Positions 46,820 through 55,273 of a stretch of 64,000 nt of DNA are shown piece after piece (within the stretch, counting starts at the first letter, position 1; every line of letters begins with the position of its first letter). This DNA comes from Aeromonas sanarellii (lineage in GTDB: Bacteria; Pseudomonadota; Gammaproteobacteria; Enterobacterales; Aeromonadaceae), in the NCBI RefSeq assembly GCF_000820085.1, contig NZ_CDBN01000021.1, forward strand, positions 62,001 through 126,000, in the 5' to 3' direction. The position numbers were made by a program, and so were the translations under genes. The notes below the pieces were generated by a model that worked only from the letters and a program-made list of their open reading frames with translations, searched no databases and was not told the origin of the DNA.

Positions 46820-47521
46820 TCAGAGGGGGAGGGTGGGGAGGCCCCGGAACAGCTGCTGCAACCCCTCGCCCCAGGCCTTTCGCAGCGCCACGAAGTGGGG
46901 GTTCTGTTCGGTGATGCGGTGCAGGTGTGCCGCCGAGAAGCTTCCCTCGGCATAAACCAGGGCGTCCAGGGGCAAGCCCACCGACAGATTGCTGCGCAGG
47001 GTCGAGTCGATGGAGATGAGGGCGCACTGCAGGGCGGTCTGAAGCGGCGTCTCATGGTGGATGATGCGATCGAGGATGGGTTTGCCGTACTTGCTCTCAC
47101 CAATCTGGAAGTAGGGGGTGTCGGCGCTCGCCTCGATGAAGTTGCCCTCCGGATAAATGTGGAAAAGGCGGTGGCGCTCCCCCCGGATCTGCCCCCCCAG
47201 CAGCATGTTGCAGCCGAAGTTGATATGGCCCTGCTGCTGACCCCCATCCCGGCTGATGACGGTGCGTATGGTCTGGCCGATGAGGGCGGCAGCCTCGTAG
47301 AGGCTGGGGAGGGCAAGCAGCTCCTGCCCCTGTGTCAGCAGGCTGATGACGCTCTGGGTGGTGGCCAGATTGCCCGCGCTTTGCAGCACCAGCACCCTGT
47401 CTTCCCCGGTGAAGAGGTGCAGCTTGCGGAAGGTGGCGATGTGATCCACCCCCGCATTGGTGCGCGAATCGGACGCAAACACCATGCCGTCTTGCAGGCA
47501 CATGGCAACGCAATAGGTCAT
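46820..47521 (-). CDS. Anbu proteasome-like peptidase (ancestral beta subunit)
   Basis: A 233-residue Ntn-hydrolase of the proteasome beta/HslV superfamily. The N-terminus MTYCVAMCLQDGMVFASDSR places a Thr directly after the initiator Met, the expected catalytic nucleophile after Met removal, and DGMVFASDSRTNAG is the proteasome-type strand-turn with the conserved Asp. ALISIDSTLRSNLSVGLPLD is the second superfamily block. Anbu forms rings in the characterised cases, but its substrates are unknown. The ATG at 47521 was chosen because it exposes Thr2; an upstream in-frame start overlaps the transglutaminase gene. It is the last gene of the four-gene operon. Confidence 0.88.
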   Translation of the reverse strand: MTYCVAMCLQDGMVFASDSRTNAGVDHIATFRKLHLFTGEDRVLVLQSAGNLATTQSVISLLTQGQELLALPSLYEAAALIGQTIRTVISRDGGQQQGHINFGCNMLLGGQIRGERHRLFHIYPEGNFIEASADTPYFQIGESKYGKPILDRIIHHETPLQTALQCALISIDSTLRSNLSVGLPLDALVYAEGSFSAAHLHRITEQNPHFVALRKAWGEGLQQLFRGLPTLPL

Positions 47522-47552
47522 GGGCAGGCCCCCGCGGCCGAGATCCCGGCTC

Positions 47553-48353
47553 TCATTGCTGCTGTCCATCCAGGCGGGTCACCTGCGCCTGGCTCTGCAA
47601 CTGTTCGCACCCGCCGCCATAGCGCACGCCGCGCACCGGACAGGCATCCAGATAATCCATGCCGACCGCGAGCTTGAGGTGCTCGCTGGTGGAGCTGGTG
47701 AGGTTGGTCACGTCGAAGGTGTGCCAGCGCTCCTCGATCCACACCTCGGCCCAGGCGTGCATCGCCACGTGGCTGCTGTCCTGGCTGTAGAGGTAACCGC
47801 TCACGTACCGCGCCGGCAGGCCGGCGTGGCGGCAGCAGGTCAGGAAGACATGGGTGTGGTCCTGACAGACGCCGTTGCCCGACGCGAGGGCCTCGTCGGC
47901 GCTGAAGGTGGCGTCCGTGCTGCCGGGCTGATAGGGCATCAGCACCAGGATGCGTGCCATCAGGCTCTGCAAGTCGGCCAGGGTCGGCTCCTCTGGCAGG
48001 CAGGCCTTCGCGAGATCCTGCAGGGCCGGGGTCGGGCGGGTGAGGGCGGTGGGCCTCAGGTAGCTCAGGGGGGAGATGAGAGAGCTTTCTTCATCCTCCG
48101 GGGCGTCGTCTCGGATCTCCACCTCCCCACGGGCGCGGATCAGGATCCCCTCGTGGGGGGACTCCAGGCTCAGCACGTGCAGTATATTGCCGTAACCGTC
48201 CGTGGTGCAGGTGGCCTCCCCCGGCAGCTCCAGCTCCCAGGAGAGGATCTGCTGGCGGGCCGTGCTGTGGGGGGTCAGGCGCAGGTACTGGGTGCTGCGG
48301 CGCACCACGTCGGCATAGTGGTAGCGGGTCTGGTGATCGATGATGAGTCTCAT
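47553..48353 (-). CDS. transglutaminase-like cysteine peptidase of the Anbu operon
   Basis: A 266-residue protein with the bacterial transglutaminase N-terminal region (RYHYADVVRRSTQYLRLTP) and a transglutaminase core. The catalytic triad is Cys163 in NGVCQDHTHVF, His199 in MHAWAEVWI and Asp214 in WHTFDVTN. In this operon type it is predicted to hydrolyse or exchange amide bonds in peptides made by the ATP-grasp partner. The start overlaps the alpha-E gene stop by 4 bp. Confidence 0.9.
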   Translation of the reverse strand: MRLIIDHQTRYHYADVVRRSTQYLRLTPHSTARQQILSWELELPGEATCTTDGYGNILHVLSLESPHEGILIRARGEVEIRDDAPEDEESSLISPLSYLRPTALTRPTPALQDLAKACLPEEPTLADLQSLMARILVLMPYQPGSTDATFSADEALASGNGVCQDHTHVFLTCCRHAGLPARYVSGYLYSQDSSHVAMHAWAEVWIEERWHTFDVTNLTSSTSEHLKLAVGMDYLDACPVRGVRYGGGCEQLQSQAQVTRLDGQQQ

Positions 48354-49276
48354 AATACCTCCAGGTAGGCGGCGTGGATGCTCTGGCCGATGGCGCCGAT
48401 GTCGCTGAGGAAATCCCTCAGGTACGCCTGCATGCCGAGGGCAAAGACATCGTCGATGGTGCCATAGGTCAGATGGGCGTTGAGTATGGTGGTGAGACGC
48501 CGTGGCGTCTGACCGGCGTTGCCCTCGATCTGGGCCAGGATCAGCTCCATCTCGTCGAGGCAGGCCCGCAAGGAGCGCGGCACCTCGTTGCGCAGGATCA
48601 GCAGTTCGGCGATGGAGGCGTGGGAGAGCGTCTTGTAGAGGGTCTGGTGGGCCTCGTAAGCGCCCACCGAGCGCAGCAGGGCGTTCCAGCGGTAGAACTC
48701 GCGCACGCTGTCCTCGTCCTCCCGGATCACCTGATACTTCACGGTCAGGATGCGCGCCGTGTTGTCGGCCCGCTCGATGAAGGTGCCAAGGCGCAGGAAC
48801 CAGAGCACGTCACCGCGCATGATGGTGCCATGGGTGGCGCCGCGAAACTGGTGGGAGCGCTCCTTGATCCAGTCGAAGAACTCCTGGGCCTGGCCGCTGG
48901 AGAGGCCCGCCTGGCGCCGCCGACGGATCTCTATCCAGGCGGCGTTGATGCTCTCCCACACCTCACCCGGGATCTTGCCCCGCACCGCGTGGGCGTTGTC
49001 CCTGGCCATGCGCAGACAGCTGAAGATGCTGACCGGGTTCTCCTCGTCGAAGCAGAAAAATTGCAGCAGGTTCTCCATGTTCACCTGGCCGTAGCGCGCC
49101 AGGAAGGGCTCGTGGGTGCCACTGATGGTGAGAGGCGCCACCAGCTCGCTGTGATCGGCGTCGATGGAGGGCATCAGCGACATGGTCTGGGTGACGTCCA
49201 GCATGCGCGCCGTGTTCTCCGCCCGCTCCAGATGGCGGGACATCCAGTAAAGTTCACTTGCGGTGCGGCTCAGCAT
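48350..49276 (-). CDS. alpha-E domain protein (DUF403)
   Basis: A 308-residue helical protein of the alpha-E family. It begins MLSRTASELYWMSRHLERAENTARMLDV and has a second ERADNTARIL motif (residues about 165-175). The two ER(A)xNTAR repeats, with Glu and Arg on helices, are the family hallmark. The family has no proven activity and always occurs with circularly permuted ATP-grasp and transglutaminase proteins. It overlaps the ATP-grasp gene by 7 bp and the transglutaminase gene by 4 bp. Confidence 0.9.
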   Translation of the reverse strand: MLSRTASELYWMSRHLERAENTARMLDVTQTMSLMPSIDADHSELVAPLTISGTHEPFLARYGQVNMENLLQFFCFDEENPVSIFSCLRMARDNAHAVRGKIPGEVWESINAAWIEIRRRRQAGLSSGQAQEFFDWIKERSHQFRGATHGTIMRGDVLWFLRLGTFIERADNTARILTVKYQVIREDEDSVREFYRWNALLRSVGAYEAHQTLYKTLSHASIAELLILRNEVPRSLRACLDEMELILAQIEGNAGQTPRRLTTILNAHLTYGTIDDVFALGMQAYLRDFLSDIGAIGQSIHAAYLEVL

Positions 49277-50706
49277 GGGCTGCCCTCCATGACCCAGGTG
49301 TCCTTGGTGCCACCGCCCTGGGAGGAGTTGACCACCAGGGAGCCTTCGGTCAGGGCGACCCGGGTCAGGCCGCCCGGTACCAGGCGCAGCTCCTGCCCCG
49401 TGAGGACGAAGGGGCGCAGGTCGATGTGGCGGGGGGCGATGCCGGCGTCGACGAAGGTCGGGCAGGTGGAGAGGGAGAGGGTCGGCTGGGCGATGTAGTT
49501 GTCCGGCCGAGCCTTGAGCAGCTCTCGAAAACGGGCCAGCTCCTCGCGACTGGCGCAGGGGCCGATGAGCATGCCGTAGCCACCGGCGCCATGGACCTCC
49601 TTGACCACCAGCTCCTCCAGATTGGCCAGCACGTGGGAGAGGGCCGCCGGCTCGCGGCACTGCCAGGTGGGCACGTTGTTGAGAATGGGATCTTCCCCCA
49701 GATAGAAGCGGATCATCTCCGGCACATAGGGGTAGATGGACTTGTCATCCGCCACCCCGGTACCGATGGCGTTGGCCAGCACCACGCCGCCGGCGCGGTA
49801 GACCGACAGCAGCCCGGGCACGCCGATGAGGGAGTCCGGGTTGAAGGCCAGGGGATCCAGGAAGTCGTCGTCGATGCGGCGATAGATGACATCCACCCTT
49901 TTCAGCCCCGTGGTGGTGCGCATCAGCACCTGACCATCCTTGACCACCAGATCCGCGCTCTCCACCAGCTCTACCCCCATCTGCTGGGCGAGGAAGCTGT
50001 GCTCGAAGTAGGCGCTGTTGAAGCGCCCCGGGGTCATCACCACCACGCAGGGGTTGTCCACAGGGCTGCTCTCGCGCAGGGTCTGGAGCAACAGGGCCGG
50101 GTAGCGCTCCACCGGCGCGATGGGCTGGTTGTGAAACAGCTCCGGGAAGAGGCGCATCATCATCTTGCGGTTCTCCAGCATGTAGGAGACCCCGGAGGGG
50201 GTGCGCAGGTTGTCCTCCAGCACATAGTACTCACCGTCGTGGTTGCGGATGATGTCGACCCCGGTGATGTGGACATAGGTGTCCCGGTGCAGGTCGACCC
50301 CCTGCATGCAGGGCTGGTACTGAGCATTGGTGAGGATCTGGGCGGCCGGGATCACTCCCGCCTTCAGGATGCGCTGATCGTGATAGATGTCGTGCAGGAA
50401 GGCATTGAGGGCGGTGACGCGCTGGCGGATCCCCTTGTCCAGATGTTGCCACTCCCGGGCGGGAATGATGCGGGGAATGCTGTCGAACGGGATGAGGCGC
50501 TCGGCGCCGTCCCCATCCCCGTAGACGTTGAAGGTGATGCCGACCCGGCGAAACAGCAGATCGGCCTCCTCACGCTTGCGCTCTATGCTCTTCTCGTCGG
50601 TCTGGTGCAGCCACGACAGGTAGGCGTGGTAATGATCGCGAAACTGGTTGTTGGCGAGCAGCATCTCGTCGTAACAACCGGGTCCGGGGGGCTTGATGGG
50701 CAGCAT
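49270..50706 (-). CDS. circularly permuted type 2 ATP-grasp protein
   Basis: A 478-residue protein of the circularly permuted ATP-grasp family (former DUF404/DUF407). Visible family blocks are EMLLANNQFRDHYHAYLSW at the start, FDSIPRIIPAREWQHLDKGI, the nucleotide/metal region VLEDNLRTPSGVSYMLEN, and GVADDKSIYPYVPEMIRFYL. It is predicted to ligate amino acids to a peptide or small acceptor with ATP. The ATG at 50706 has a strong AAGGAG site 7 bp upstream and is the first gene of the operon, some 25 bp downstream of the predicted sigma-54 transcription start. Confidence 0.92.
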   Translation of the reverse strand: MLPIKPPGPGCYDEMLLANNQFRDHYHAYLSWLHQTDEKSIERKREEADLLFRRVGITFNVYGDGDGAERLIPFDSIPRIIPAREWQHLDKGIRQRVTALNAFLHDIYHDQRILKAGVIPAAQILTNAQYQPCMQGVDLHRDTYVHITGVDIIRNHDGEYYVLEDNLRTPSGVSYMLENRKMMMRLFPELFHNQPIAPVERYPALLLQTLRESSPVDNPCVVVMTPGRFNSAYFEHSFLAQQMGVELVESADLVVKDGQVLMRTTTGLKRVDVIYRRIDDDFLDPLAFNPDSLIGVPGLLSVYRAGGVVLANAIGTGVADDKSIYPYVPEMIRFYLGEDPILNNVPTWQCREPAALSHVLANLEELVVKEVHGAGGYGMLIGPCASREELARFRELLKARPDNYIAQPTLSLSTCPTFVDAGIAPRHIDLRPFVLTGQELRLVPGGLTRVALTEGSLVVNSSQGGGTKDTWVMEGSPC

Positions 50707-50741
50707 AGGCAACTCCTTGTGACGTCCCTGATCTCAGGAAT

Positions 50742-50757
50742 TGCAAGGGGTGTGCCA
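50742..50757 (-). promoter_or_regulatory. sigma-54 (RpoN) promoter of the Anbu operon
   Basis: On the minus strand the sequence TGGCACACCCCTTGCA has the -24 GG and -12 GC exactly 10 bases apart, with the consensus TGGCAC and TTGCA boxes. Transcription should start near 50731, leaving a short leader with AAGGAG before the ATG at 50706. No sigma-70 promoter as good as this was seen in the same gap. Confidence 0.82.
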
Positions 50758-50783
50758 GCCAATTGAGTCGCTGCCGAGGCCTG

Positions 50784-50796
50784 TATCATTAATTTT
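50784..50796 (-). promoter_or_regulatory. possible IHF-type bend site between enhancer and sigma-54 promoter
   Basis: TATCATTAATTTT on the plus strand fits the IHF consensus WATCAANNNNTTR at most positions and lies in an A/T-rich tract between the enhancer-like site and the promoter, where bending would help. The match is imperfect. Confidence 0.35.
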
Positions 50797-50848
50797 TTAT
50801 AGAAAAATCATATGGATGACTCTTCTGTCATCAGTGGATGGCCGAGGG

Positions 50849-50865
50849 TGCACCAGAGTGGTACC
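50849..50865. promoter_or_regulatory. NtrC-type enhancer site upstream of the Anbu operon
   Basis: TGCACCAGAGTGGTACC matches the NtrC inverted repeat TGCACCANNNTGGTGCA at all seven bases of the left arm and five of seven on the right. Its centre is about 126 bp upstream of the predicted start, a usual enhancer distance. A second, poorer repeat (TGCGCCA-TCTTG-TGGCGGCA) lies about 30 bp further upstream. Confidence 0.7.
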
Positions 50866-50973
50866 CCATGGAGGGTATGCCTGCGCCATCTTGTGGCGGC
50901 AGGACCCGACGGCAAGGGACGAGCGCATCGGGAGGCGAGCTCCCTTGCCCCGAGGCGGGGCAGGGGAAATGAA

Positions 50974-50999
50974 AAAGCCCAGCCATAAGGCTGGGCTTT
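50974..50999 (-). terminator. rho-independent terminator after the tRNA-Asn pair
   Basis: On the minus strand AAAGCCCAGCC and GGCTGGGCTTT form a perfect 11-bp stem around TTAT, followed by TTTTTC. It begins 7 bp beyond the tRNA 3' end. Confidence 0.9.
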
Positions 51000-51005
51000 G
51001 GAAGA

Positions 51006-51081
51006 TGGCTCCCTCGACAGGACTTGAACCTGTGACATACGGATTAACAGTCCGCCGTTCTACCGACTGAACTACGAGGGA
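51006..51081 (-). tRNA. tRNA-Asn (GTT)
   Basis: A complete cloverleaf of 76 bases with encoded CCA. The acceptor stem is TCCCTCG/CGAGGGA, the anticodon loop CTGTTAATC carries GTT at 51046-51048, and the T-loop reads GGTTCAAGTCC. It is the distal gene of a pair separated by two bases. Confidence 0.95.
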
Positions 51082-51083
51082 AT

Positions 51084-51159
51084 TGGCTCCTCCTACTGGA
51101 CTTGAACCAGTGACATACGGATTAACAGTCCGCCGTTCTACCGACTGAACTAAGGAGGA
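51084..51159 (-). tRNA. tRNA-Asn (GTT), second copy
   Basis: Also 76 bases with encoded CCA. The D-arm, anticodon arm and variable region are identical to the other copy (same CTGTTAATC loop). The acceptor stem (TCCTCCT/AGGAGGA) and the T-stem differ. It is the promoter-proximal gene. Confidence 0.95.
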
Positions 51160-51186
51160 ATTGCCTGTCTCGTCGAGACGGGGCGG

Positions 51187-51215
51187 ATATTAATGGCCTG
51201 AGGGACGGGTGTCAA
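51187..51215 (-). promoter_or_regulatory. tRNA-Asn promoter
   Basis: On the minus strand TTGACA (complement of 51210-51215) and TAATAT (complement of 51187-51192) are exactly 17 bp apart, followed by a GC-rich CCGCCCCG discriminator as in stringently controlled stable-RNA promoters. It starts about 20 bp upstream of the first tRNA. Confidence 0.88.
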
Positions 51216-51616
51216 CCCGATGGCTTGCGTAAAAAATGGCTTTTTGGCCTGTTTGTCCAAAACTTGGTCGCTGTGGACTATTTTCAGCACAATCAGCAGC
51301 TTGAGATGCCCTTGCGGGAACATGCACGCCTGTGCGTCCCCTCCTTCATCCAGAGGTGCAGGTCAGGGTTTTTCTTGGGAGAAACAGCACGGATGGCGGC
51401 CGCAGTTGGCGGGAAACGGCGCGCAAATACAGGGGATAGGCGACAATATTGCGCGCTCATGTCCATTTCTTGATCCCGCCCATCGAATTATCGGGCCGGC
51501 TCGGGTATGGTTGCTCAGGATACCATCGCCGCGTCGACAGCTCTGCCGGCCCTTGATGATGATCGGGTGCCGGTTCACCCCGGCCTTTGTCTCCTTCTTC
51601 TGGTATTACCCTAGAC
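51216..51616. other. intergenic stretch upstream of dauA with no supported gene
   Basis: Short frames cover this region on both strands, but none has a ribosome site, codon bias or similarity that I can recognise. The dauA promoter must lie in it; no confident -35/-10 pair was seen. Confidence 0.6.
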
Positions 51617-53353
51617 ATGCACAATCAAGCTTCCTTACAAGGCGTGAAGCTGGCTATCGCATTGCGCCAATCCTGCATCGACGAACCCTATGGCGTGGCG
51701 CGTTTCGGCCGCGACCTCATCGCCGGCATCACGGTCGGCATCATCGCCATCCCGCTGGCCATGGCGCTGGCCATCGCCAGCGGCGTGCCGCCCCAGCACG
51801 GCCTCTACACCGCCATCATCGCCGGCATCGTGATCGCCGTGACCGGGGGCTCCCGTTTCTCCATCTCGGGCCCTACCGCCGCCTTCGTGGTGATCCTCTA
51901 CCCGGTGTCCCAGCAATTCGGGGTGGGGGGACTCTTGATGGCCACCCTGATCTCGGGCTGCTTCCTGGTGGCCATGGGGATGGCGCGGCTCGGGCGCCTC
52001 ATCGAGTACATTCCGCCTTCGGTCACTCTGGGCTTCACCGGCGGCATTGCCATCGTGATCGCCACCCTGCAGATCAAGGACTTCTTCGGCCTGCAGGTAC
52101 CCGAGATGCCTGAGACCTATGTCGGTAAGGTGCAGGCGCTGGCTCACGCCCTGCCCAGCTGGCAGTGGGGAGACACCCTGGTTGGGGTGGCCACCCTGGC
52201 GGTGCTGTTGCTCTGGCCCAGGTTGCGCCTGCCGGTGCCGGGCCACCTGCCCGCCGTGCTGGTGGGGGTGGGCCTGGGCTTTGGCCTGCATCAGTTCGGG
52301 GTGGACGTGGCCACCATAGGCAGCAAGTTCAGCTACACCCTGGCCGATGGCACCCAGGGGATGGGGATCCCCCCCATAGCGCCGACCCTGGTGATGCCCT
52401 GGGCCCTGCCGGGACCGGACGGGGCGCCGGTGGAGTGGAACCTGGCCGCCATCGAGCGGCTGCTGCCCGCCGCCTTCTCCATGGCCATGCTGGGTGCCAT
52501 CGAATCCTTGCTCTGCGCCGTGGTGCTGGATGGCATGACGGGTCGCAAACATAGCTCCAACGGCGAGCTGGTGGGGCAGGGGCTTGGCAACATTCTGGCC
52601 CCCTTCTTCGGCGGCATCACGGCGACGGCCGCCATCGCCCGTTCCGCCGCCAACGTGCGGGCCGGGGCCACCTCGCCCATCTCCGGCATCGTCCATGCCC
52701 TGGTGGTGCTGGCCGCCATCCTGGTGCTGGCCCCCTGGCTCTCCTGGCTGCCGCTCTCCGCCATGGCGGCCCTGCTGCTGCTGGTGGCCTGGAACATGAG
52801 CGAGGCCCACAAGGTGGTGGATCTGGTGCGCCGAGCCCCCAGATCCGACGTGCTGGTGCTGCTGGTCTGCCTGTCTCTCACCGTCATTTTCGACATGGTC
52901 ATCGCCATCACCTTCGGGGTGATCCTGGCCTCCCTGCTGTTCATGCGGGAAATTGCGAAGATGACCCGGCTGCACAACCTGGCGGAGCACAAGCGCTATG
53001 CCAGCGAGGTGCCGGCCCAGACCCTGATCTACAAGATCAACGGGCCCCTGTTCTTTGCGGCGGCGGAGCGGGTCTTCGACGAGTTGCTGGCCCAGGTGCG
53101 GGATCACAAGGTGCTGATCCTGCAGATGGAGGCGGTTTCCATCCTGGATGCGGGGGGACTCTCCGCCTTCCAGCAGTTTGCCAGACGGATGGCCAAGTCG
53201 GGTGTCCGGCTCAAGGTGGCCGAGTTGCAGTTCCAGCCCCTCAAGACCCTGGCCCGGGGCAAGGTGCGCCCGGTGGCGGGGGAGTTGGAGTTCTACGGTT
53301 CGCTGGAAGAGGCCATTCGAGGGGAACATTTGCACGAAGCGGTTGAAAATTGA
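51617..53353 (+). CDS. dauA: SulP family anion transporter DauA (C4-dicarboxylate carrier)
   Basis: A 578-residue SLC26/SulP protein closely related to E. coli DauA (YchM). The membrane domain contains [59 protein letters not shown] and [22 protein letters not shown]-terminal STAS domain (about residues 445-560) carries [19 protein letters not shown]. DauA imports succinate and aspartate in E. coli, so the same is likely here. The ATG at 51617 (MHNQASLQG) is chosen; the ribosome site is weak, and a TTG ten codons upstream cannot be excluded. Confidence 0.9.
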   Translation: MHNQASLQGVKLAIALRQSCIDEPYGVARFGRDLIAGITVGIIAIPLAMALAIASGVPPQHGLYTAIIAGIVIAVTGGSRFSISGPTAAFVVILYPVSQQFGVGGLLMATLISGCFLVAMGMARLGRLIEYIPPSVTLGFTGGIAIVIATLQIKDFFGLQVPEMPETYVGKVQALAHALPSWQWGDTLVGVATLAVLLLWPRLRLPVPGHLPAVLVGVGLGFGLHQFGVDVATIGSKFSYTLADGTQGMGIPPIAPTLVMPWALPGPDGAPVEWNLAAIERLLPAAFSMAMLGAIESLLCAVVLDGMTGRKHSSNGELVGQGLGNILAPFFGGITATAAIARSAANVRAGATSPISGIVHALVVLAAILVLAPWLSWLPLSAMAALLLLVAWNMSEAHKVVDLVRRAPRSDVLVLLVCLSLTVIFDMVIAITFGVILASLLFMREIAKMTRLHNLAEHKRYASEVPAQTLIYKINGPLFFAAAERVFDELLAQVRDHKVLILQMEAVSILDAGGLSAFQQFARRMAKSGVRLKVAELQFQPLKTLARGKVRPVAGELEFYGSLEEAIRGEHLHEAVEN

Positions 53354-53434
53354 TGGAAAGGGATAGGAAACGGCAACTTTTTGGTCACTTGGTTCGCTAA
53401 TTGAGCAATCAGTGGCAAAAGATAAAAAATTGGA

Positions 53435-53463
53435 TTGACCGGCCCGCTCCTATCCCTTACATT
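53435..53463 (+). promoter_or_regulatory. putative promoter of tRNA-Ser
   Basis: TTGACC (53435-53440) and TACATT (53458-53463) are 17 bp apart and followed by ACGCCCCG, a GC-rich discriminator like that of the tRNA-Asn promoter. It lies about 155 bp upstream of the tRNA, so a long 5' leader is implied. Confidence 0.65.
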
Positions 53464-53623
53464 ACGCCCCGTTCCGGCGCAGCAGCGCAACGAACCCGTG
53501 TTGGCTGAACACGTTAAATCACAGACAGAACTTTGGTGCGGTGCCCGAGGGCCGCCCACCGACGAAGTTGGCAAGAAGCACGCATCGCATGTTACGAAAG
53601 CCACTTCAAAGAAGTGAAAATTT

Positions 53624-53711
53624 GGTGAGGTGTCCGAGTGGCTGAAGGAGCACGCCTGGAAAGTGTGTATACGGCAACGTATCGAGGGTTCGAATCCCTC
53701 CCTCACCGCCA
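53624..53711 (+). tRNA. tRNA-Ser (GGA)
   Basis: A class II tRNA of 88 bases with encoded CCA. The acceptor stem is GGTGAGG/CCTCACC. The anticodon loop has GGA at 53658-53660 after CCT, the variable arm is long (GTATACGGCAACGTATC), and the T-arm reads GGTTCGAATCC. Confidence 0.95.
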
Positions 53712-53717
53712 AATTGA

Positions 53718-53745
53718 AAGCCCGACTATATAGTCGGGCTTTTTG
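53718..53745 (+). terminator. rho-independent terminator of tRNA-Ser
   Basis: AAAGCCCGACTA and TAGTCGGGCTTT form a near-perfect palindrome, followed by TTT. It is 6 bp past the tRNA end. Confidence 0.9.
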
Positions 53746-53778
53746 CATCTGGGCTGACCACATCCCCTGATGTCCAAA

Positions 53779-53896
53779 GAGGGAGGGTGAGAACCCTCGC
53801 CGGTTCGAGCAGAGCGGCTTGCCGCGATGAACGGCCAACGGCCGCCCCGAAGGGGTGAGCCACGCAGTGGCGAATCATCCCTCCCTCCCCGCCAAA
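53779..53896 (+). repeat. structured element with degenerate tRNA-Ser 3' end
   Basis: GGGAGGGTG (53781-53789) can pair with CATCCCTCCC (53876-53885), enclosing several small hairpins: GAACC/GGTTC, GCGGC/GCCGC and CGGCC/GGCCG. The right end, GAATCATCCCTCCCTCCCCG and on through CCAAATT, is a slightly altered copy of the real tRNA-Ser 3' end and its flank (GAATCCCTCCCTCACCGCC and AAATT). A second terminator follows. I do not recognise the element by name. Confidence 0.7.
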
Positions 53897-53900
53897 TTAC

Positions 53901-53928
53901 AAAAAACCGACCCCAGGGTCGGTTTTTT
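53901..53928 (+). terminator. second terminator after the tRNA-Ser-like element
   Basis: AAAAAACCGACCC and GGGTCGGTTTTTT are perfect arms with a tiny loop and a long T-run. It would stop transcripts reading through the first terminator, and its A-run makes it usable from the other side as well. Confidence 0.88.
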
Positions 53929-54058
53929 GTTTTCGCGGTCGGCCAATCTCGGGAGCCGATGAGGGAGGGGGAGCCCCTTGCCGACGGCGGGCGTTTCCCC
54001 GCTACTGCCGGCCCATAATCTCCCCTCTCCCGGCTCTGTTGCGGGCCCGGCCTCTTGC

Positions 54059-55273
54059 TCAGAAGATCACCCCGACCAGCCTGTCGAGCAGCGTCTCGAA
54101 GGAGAACAGAGTGAGGAGCAGGGGCAGGAAGGGGGCGACGGTGGCCAGTACCAGTTGCAGGAACATGTCCCGGCTAAATGGCATGGGCCTGATCTCCTTG
54201 ATGATGGCGTAGGCGTTGCCCAGATCGGCGAGGGACTGGATATCGGCGGCGCCGAGCAGGGTTTCCCCGTCCCGATCGGCCGTGCGCAGCCATCTGTGCT
54301 CGAAACTGCGGCTGTATTCGGCCGCGAGGGCGCCATATTCCCGCAACCCCTGGCGCTTGGCCTTCAGGATATGAGGGGTGAAGACCGCCAGGGGAGCCAG
54401 CACGAGCAGCAGGCCGAAACCGGCGAGCAGTATGATCTCCGGCTTGTAGGCGGTCAGCACGGCGGCGTCATGGAAGATCCGGTTGGCGATGAACCCGGCA
54501 AGCTGGGCACCCAGTGCGGTCAGCAGAGGCGAGTAGGCATAGGCCGAGCCGCCGAGAAAGCCGAGGCCGCAGTTGCGATCCGGATGGGTCGGCATGAGGA
54601 CGAGCGGGATCCGGGATACCTGCCAGAGGAAGCGGGCCCAGATCAGGATCCGGTAGAGCCAGCGCAGGAGCAGGAACTGGATGATGGGGTTGCTCACCCA
54701 GAAGAACCAGAATCCGGGCAGGGTCAGGGACACATGCCCCTCCTGAAGGGTGGCGTACCAGGTGGAGGAGTTCAGCACAAAGGTACTGGTCCGGATGAAG
54801 TAGCCCATGGAGAAGACGAAGAGGATGAGGCCGATCTCCACGGGAATCGAATTTCGCCAGCTCATGGCGCTGCGAATGGCCTCGTGGAAACGGGGCATGG
54901 AGAGCGGGTCTATCAACCCGCGCTCGACAAACTGGCTGACGATCCCACGGATGCGCTGGTGGACGATCAGCTCGGCAAACACCAGCAGGGAGACGCAGAT
55001 GAGGAAACGGACATGGGTCTCGATGTCCAGCAGGAAAGGCACGGCCACGCCCTGCAGCAGGCTGCCCTCCCAGCCGCACAGCAGCAGGAGGGGGAGCCAG
55101 CAGATCCCGCACAGGATGAGGATACGTCGCCTGATATGGGCCTCGATATCGCCAAGGTGGGCCCGGCTCCACAACTGGTAGAGGGGGCCACCCAGAATGA
55201 GGGAAAAGTTGGCTGGATCCGAAAGCTGAGGGGAGAGCGGATCGGGCGGGGCGACAGGCTTGTGGTGGGACAT
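54059..55273 (-). CDS. polytopic membrane protein of unknown function
   Basis: A 404-residue protein with about seven transmembrane helices: roughly at residues 51-72, 88-108, 142-165, 188-210, 250-270, 285-310 and 375-395. A conserved-looking loop TSTFVLNSSTWYATLQEGHV lies between helices 3 and 4, and MPTHPDRNCGLGFLGGSAYA follows helix 4. The N-terminal 45 residues are soluble and proline-rich. I recognise no family with certainty. The gene stands alone; its ATG has a weak ribosome site. Confidence 0.75.
   Translation of the reverse strand: MSHHKPVAPPDPLSPQLSDPANFSLILGGPLYQLWSRAHLGDIEAHIRRRILILCGICWLPLLLLCGWEGSLLQGVAVPFLLDIETHVRFLICVSLLVFAELIVHQRIRGIVSQFVERGLIDPLSMPRFHEAIRSAMSWRNSIPVEIGLILFVFSMGYFIRTSTFVLNSSTWYATLQEGHVSLTLPGFWFFWVSNPIIQFLLLRWLYRILIWARFLWQVSRIPLVLMPTHPDRNCGLGFLGGSAYAYSPLLTALGAQLAGFIANRIFHDAAVLTAYKPEIILLAGFGLLLVLAPLAVFTPHILKAKRQGLREYGALAAEYSRSFEHRWLRTADRDGETLLGAADIQSLADLGNAYAIIKEIRPMPFSRDMFLQLVLATVAPFLPLLLTLFSFETLLDRLVGVIF

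Noticed and set aside
50878..50900. Second NtrC site (TGCGCCA-TCTTG-TGGCGGCA)
   Set aside because: The spacing is five rather than three bases and the arms have mismatches, so it is mentioned only as a possibility.
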